A program made the translations under genes and the position numbers. A stretch of 64,000 nt of DNA. It comes from Bifidobacterium colobi (GTDB lineage Bacteria; Actinomycetota; Actinomycetes; Actinomycetales; Bifidobacteriaceae). How positions within the stretch are numbered: position 1 is the first letter of the stretch; each line of letters opens with the position of its first letter. Below, piece by piece: positions 62,131 to 64,000 of the stretch. Below the pieces are notes generated by a model. The model was not told where the DNA came from. It worked only from the letters and a program-made list of their open reading frames with translations, and made no database searches. The stretch spans positions 186,001-250,000 of the forward strand of contig NZ_JAFEJU010000002.1 in the NCBI RefSeq assembly GCF_018555455.1, given 5' to 3'.

Positions 62131-62380
62131 GATAGACGGCTTTCGCAAGCACGGTCGTTCTTCATGTTTTGCTGACGAATATCGGGATAATTGTTGGAAA
62201 TGAGCTGAGGGGCGCGTATGATGAGCCTTGTCGTTGTAAGTGGCGGAAATAGTCAAAGATGATGTACTCGTCTTCCGGGGAATTCAATGCTGTACCTTTT
62301 CTGGTGGATTATTCTCATCTGACTCAAATCGTCATCAGCCGCAACGCAATATAAATATGCACTCAAAGAAGGGATGCGAA

Positions 62381-62692
62381 ATGGCTGATAAAATCAGGGC
62401 CGGTGAAGGTGCGCTTGAGAAGGGTGCCGTTGCTGTGGAAAATGCCAGGACTGGTATCGATAGCCGTATCAAGGATATTGATAGCAAGATGGCCGAATTG
62501 GGATCGTTCTGGAGTGGTGACGCTGCCACTGCATACAACACGTTGATGGCGAATTGGCAGGAGAAAGCCAACAAGTTGAACAACATCCTTAATGATCTGC
62601 GTGATAATCTGCGCGGAACCGCCAAGGATCAGGCTGCGAACGAAGAAGACAACCAGTCCCGTACCTCCAGGCTTCAGGCATTGCTCGGCTGA
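62381..62692 (+). CDS. WXG100 protein, first of pair
   Basis: A 103-residue protein starting at ATG 62381 after AGAAGGG. Two long helices are separated by the canonical turn GSFWSGDAA (W-x-G near residues 46-48). It is followed 49 bases later by a second WXG100 gene, the usual layout of a secreted EsxA/EsxB heterodimer. A C-terminal YxxxD/E secretion signal is not obvious here, so its partner may carry it. It lies next to eccB/eccD/mycP, supporting a functional system. Confidence 0.88.
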   Translation: MADKIRAGEGALEKGAVAVENARTGIDSRIKDIDSKMAELGSFWSGDAATAYNTLMANWQEKANKLNNILNDLRDNLRGTAKDQAANEEDNQSRTSRLQALLG

Positions 62693-62741
62693 GCTGGGTT
62701 AGCAATCACTATAGAAACGTTGAGAGTTAAGGATTATTACT

Positions 62742-63026
62742 ATGTCTGCTATTTCCGTTCGTCCTCAGATGGTGGAGTCGCTGTCTGCCGATATTGCCAA
62801 TGATGCCAAGGGCATTGCCCAGGAACTGGACAACCTTCAGAATGAAGTAAAAACTCTTATTGGTGAGTGGGATGGTTCAGCTCAGGAAGCATACCATCGT
62901 GCGCAGCAAGATTGGACCACCAAGCTGCAGGAGATGAACCAGATTCTTGGGCAGATTTCCCAAGTCACTTCCGAGATTGCCCAGCAATACGTGGAGTCCG
63001 ATAACCGTTCGGCTGCACGTTTCTGA
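62742..63026 (+). CDS. WXG100 protein, second of pair
   Basis: A 94-residue helical protein with the W-x-G turn in IGEWDGSAQEAY (residues about 42-45). Near its C-terminus, QQYVESDN gives a Tyr followed by an acidic residue four positions on (YVESD), matching the YxxxD/E export signal of ESX substrates. It is the likely signal-bearing partner of the upstream WXG100 protein. A strong hairpin follows the stop codon. Confidence 0.9.
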   Translation: MSAISVRPQMVESLSADIANDAKGIAQELDNLQNEVKTLIGEWDGSAQEAYHRAQQDWTTKLQEMNQILGQISQVTSEIAQQYVESDNRSAARF

Positions 63027-63037
63027 TGATATACGGT

Positions 63038-63072
63038 TCGGGTGCTGCATGGTTCCTCCATACAGCACCCGA
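63038..63072 (+). terminator. Hairpin after the WXG100 pair
   Basis: TCGGGTGCTGCATGG and CCATACAGCACCCGA pair with one mismatch around TTCCT, 11 bases after the stop. It probably limits read-through so that the WXG100 pair is expressed above the next genes. Confidence 0.7.
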
Positions 63073-63154
63073 TTCATCTACAACGGTGTTCTTGTGTTAA
63101 GTGCGTCGGCTTAATGAGGGGTTACGGCGCAAATGGGTGTGGAGAGGGAAGAAG

Positions 63155-63652
63155 ATGGCAAACGAGATTCATGTCGACGGCGATCGAGTGCGTGCCGAGG
63201 CTGCCAACCTGCTGGTGACAGGCAAAGATATCAAGGATGGTGTGGGCGCCCAGTGGGATGGAAGCACACGCAGTGATCCCAATGAATTTGAGAAGGGCAT
63301 GGAGGACTACTTACAGCAAGCGGCGCATGCGTTCCAACAATCGCGTGCGAATCTGGAAGAGTCGCTTCGTAAGTATTCTGAGTCGCTATCTCGTTCTGTT
63401 GCTGAAATCGAGAAAGGTGAGCAATCGCAGGAGGAGGCTCTGGCCGGTGTGAAAGCGCAGGTTGAGGCTGCCGCCGATACCCAGTTCGAGAGTGAGAAAG
63501 ACAAGGATTCGCTTCGTGAGATATTAAAGCCACTCGACGAATTGCTTGGTACGGATTTCTCTGGCAAAGTGCCAGATACCGAACCGCTCACCGAGGTGCC
63601 GATGCCGCCGAACCATACCGGTTCAGTGCCGTTGCCACCAAAACAGGCTTAA
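63155..63652 (+). CDS. Helical T7SS-linked protein
   Basis: A 165-residue protein starting at ATG 63155 after GGGAAGAAG; the frame opens at 63101 but without a good site. Residues 1-110 are helical and resemble an enlarged WXG100 protein (GAQWDGSTRS near 30-37, then a long coiled coil). The C-terminus is Pro-rich (MPPNHTGSVPLPPKQA). It could be an EspB/EspC-like secreted accessory protein, which is inference from position between the WXG100 pair and a mycosin gene 25 bases on. Confidence 0.6.
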   Translation: MANEIHVDGDRVRAEAANLLVTGKDIKDGVGAQWDGSTRSDPNEFEKGMEDYLQQAAHAFQQSRANLEESLRKYSESLSRSVAEIEKGEQSQEEALAGVKAQVEAAADTQFESEKDKDSLREILKPLDELLGTDFSGKVPDTEPLTEVPMPPNHTGSVPLPPKQA

Positions 63653-63677
63653 GGCCTAGATGGAAGGCAGCAAAGAT

Positions 63678-64000
63678 ATGGCAGGAAGCAACCCTGTGAC
63701 GCGTCGAATACGACGGTTTGTTGTTGGCATGTTGTCTACATTGACAGCGATGACCATGTGTGTGCCGTCCGCTATGGCTGATGATTTTTTGCCTATTGAT
63801 TGGTACATCACTGATATGGAGGTGAAGGCAGCCTGGGAACAGAATATTACTGGTCAAGGGATAAAAATAGCGGTCATTGACGATCAGGTAGTGGCGAATT
63901 ATCCGGCGCTGGATGACGCAGATATCACTTATAAAGCAATTGGAAAAAATAGTGCTACAACGTGCACAACCAGAGATGGCGATGTCATGGACCTAAAAAA
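63678..64000 (+). CDS. Mycosin-like S8 protease (3' partial)
   Basis: The first 107 codons are visible before the window ends. A signal peptide (basic start, hydrophobic core, SAMA near residue 34) precedes a mature part beginning DWYITDMEVKAAWEQNITG and the catalytic Asp in IAVIDDQV (residue 68). It resembles the accessory protease at 50879 more than the mycP at 55820 (same DDQV/DTQV and NYPALDDAD/DYPGLSDAN phrasing). His and Ser lie beyond the window. It is the third mycosin-like gene here. Confidence 0.75.
   Translation, partial: MAGSNPVTRRIRRFVVGMLSTLTAMTMCVPSAMADDFLPIDWYITDMEVKAAWEQNITGQGIKIAVIDDQVVANYPALDDADITYKAIGKNSATTCTTRDGDVMDLK

Overview
This window looks like a chromosomal stretch of a Bifidobacterium, probably near the B. 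longum/breve group. The evidence is moderately high GC, frequent GTG starts with GGAGG-type ribosome sites, actinobacterial gene orders (dapB-dapA-RNase J, an AdnAB-type helicase-nuclease pair) and the Pkb2/FN3/MoxR/DUF58/transglutaminase cluster known from bifidobacteria as the PFNA cluster. The species cannot be fixed from the sequence alone.

Left end (1-9319): an accessory region resembling a type VII secretion (T7SS/ESX) effector island. It starts inside a coiled-coil protein ending in a glycine zipper, followed by a multi-membrane-pass protein. Next comes an apparent LXG-style operon: two small helical WXG100-sized proteins, a frameshifted adaptor-like protein, a 602-residue effector-like protein and another polytopic membrane protein. 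The right part has mosaic genes: a duplicated gene with a 308-bp internal deletion and two genes sharing only their 5' ends. At 9447-10935 sits an AbiE-like toxin-antitoxin pair behind a palindromic operator.

Signalling block (11115-28838): a DUF6382/FHA protein on the plus strand converges on an eight-gene minus-strand operon running pkb2 kinase, giant FN3 surface protein, MoxR ATPase, DUF58, TgpA-like transglutaminase-fold protein, PP2C phosphatase, variant leucine-rich-repeat protein and FHA protein. Kinase, phosphatase and two FHA readers form a complete Thr-phosphorylation circuit. The MoxR N-terminus carries seven D-x-T-(Q/K/I)-(L/V)-like sites that could be its docking points.

Housekeeping block (28963-46668): the helicase-nuclease pair, an MFS transporter, dapB, dapA, RNase J, aminopeptidase N and a TSUP permease. 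A degenerate 1-kb repeat-rich gap follows, then an SF2 helicase with two predicted membrane segments.

Right end (50879-64000): an extra mycosin-like protease with an unknown partner, then glmM and def, then a striking symmetric array of 21-bp-spaced repeats. The T7SS core follows: mycP, eccB and eccD on the minus strand, and on the plus strand two unknown genes, a canonical WXG100 pair, a helical secreted-type protein and the start of a third mycosin-like protease. The EccC motor ATPase is not in the window. I infer that both ends belong to one bifidobacterial ESX-like system whose machinery lies at the right and whose effector cassettes lie at the left.
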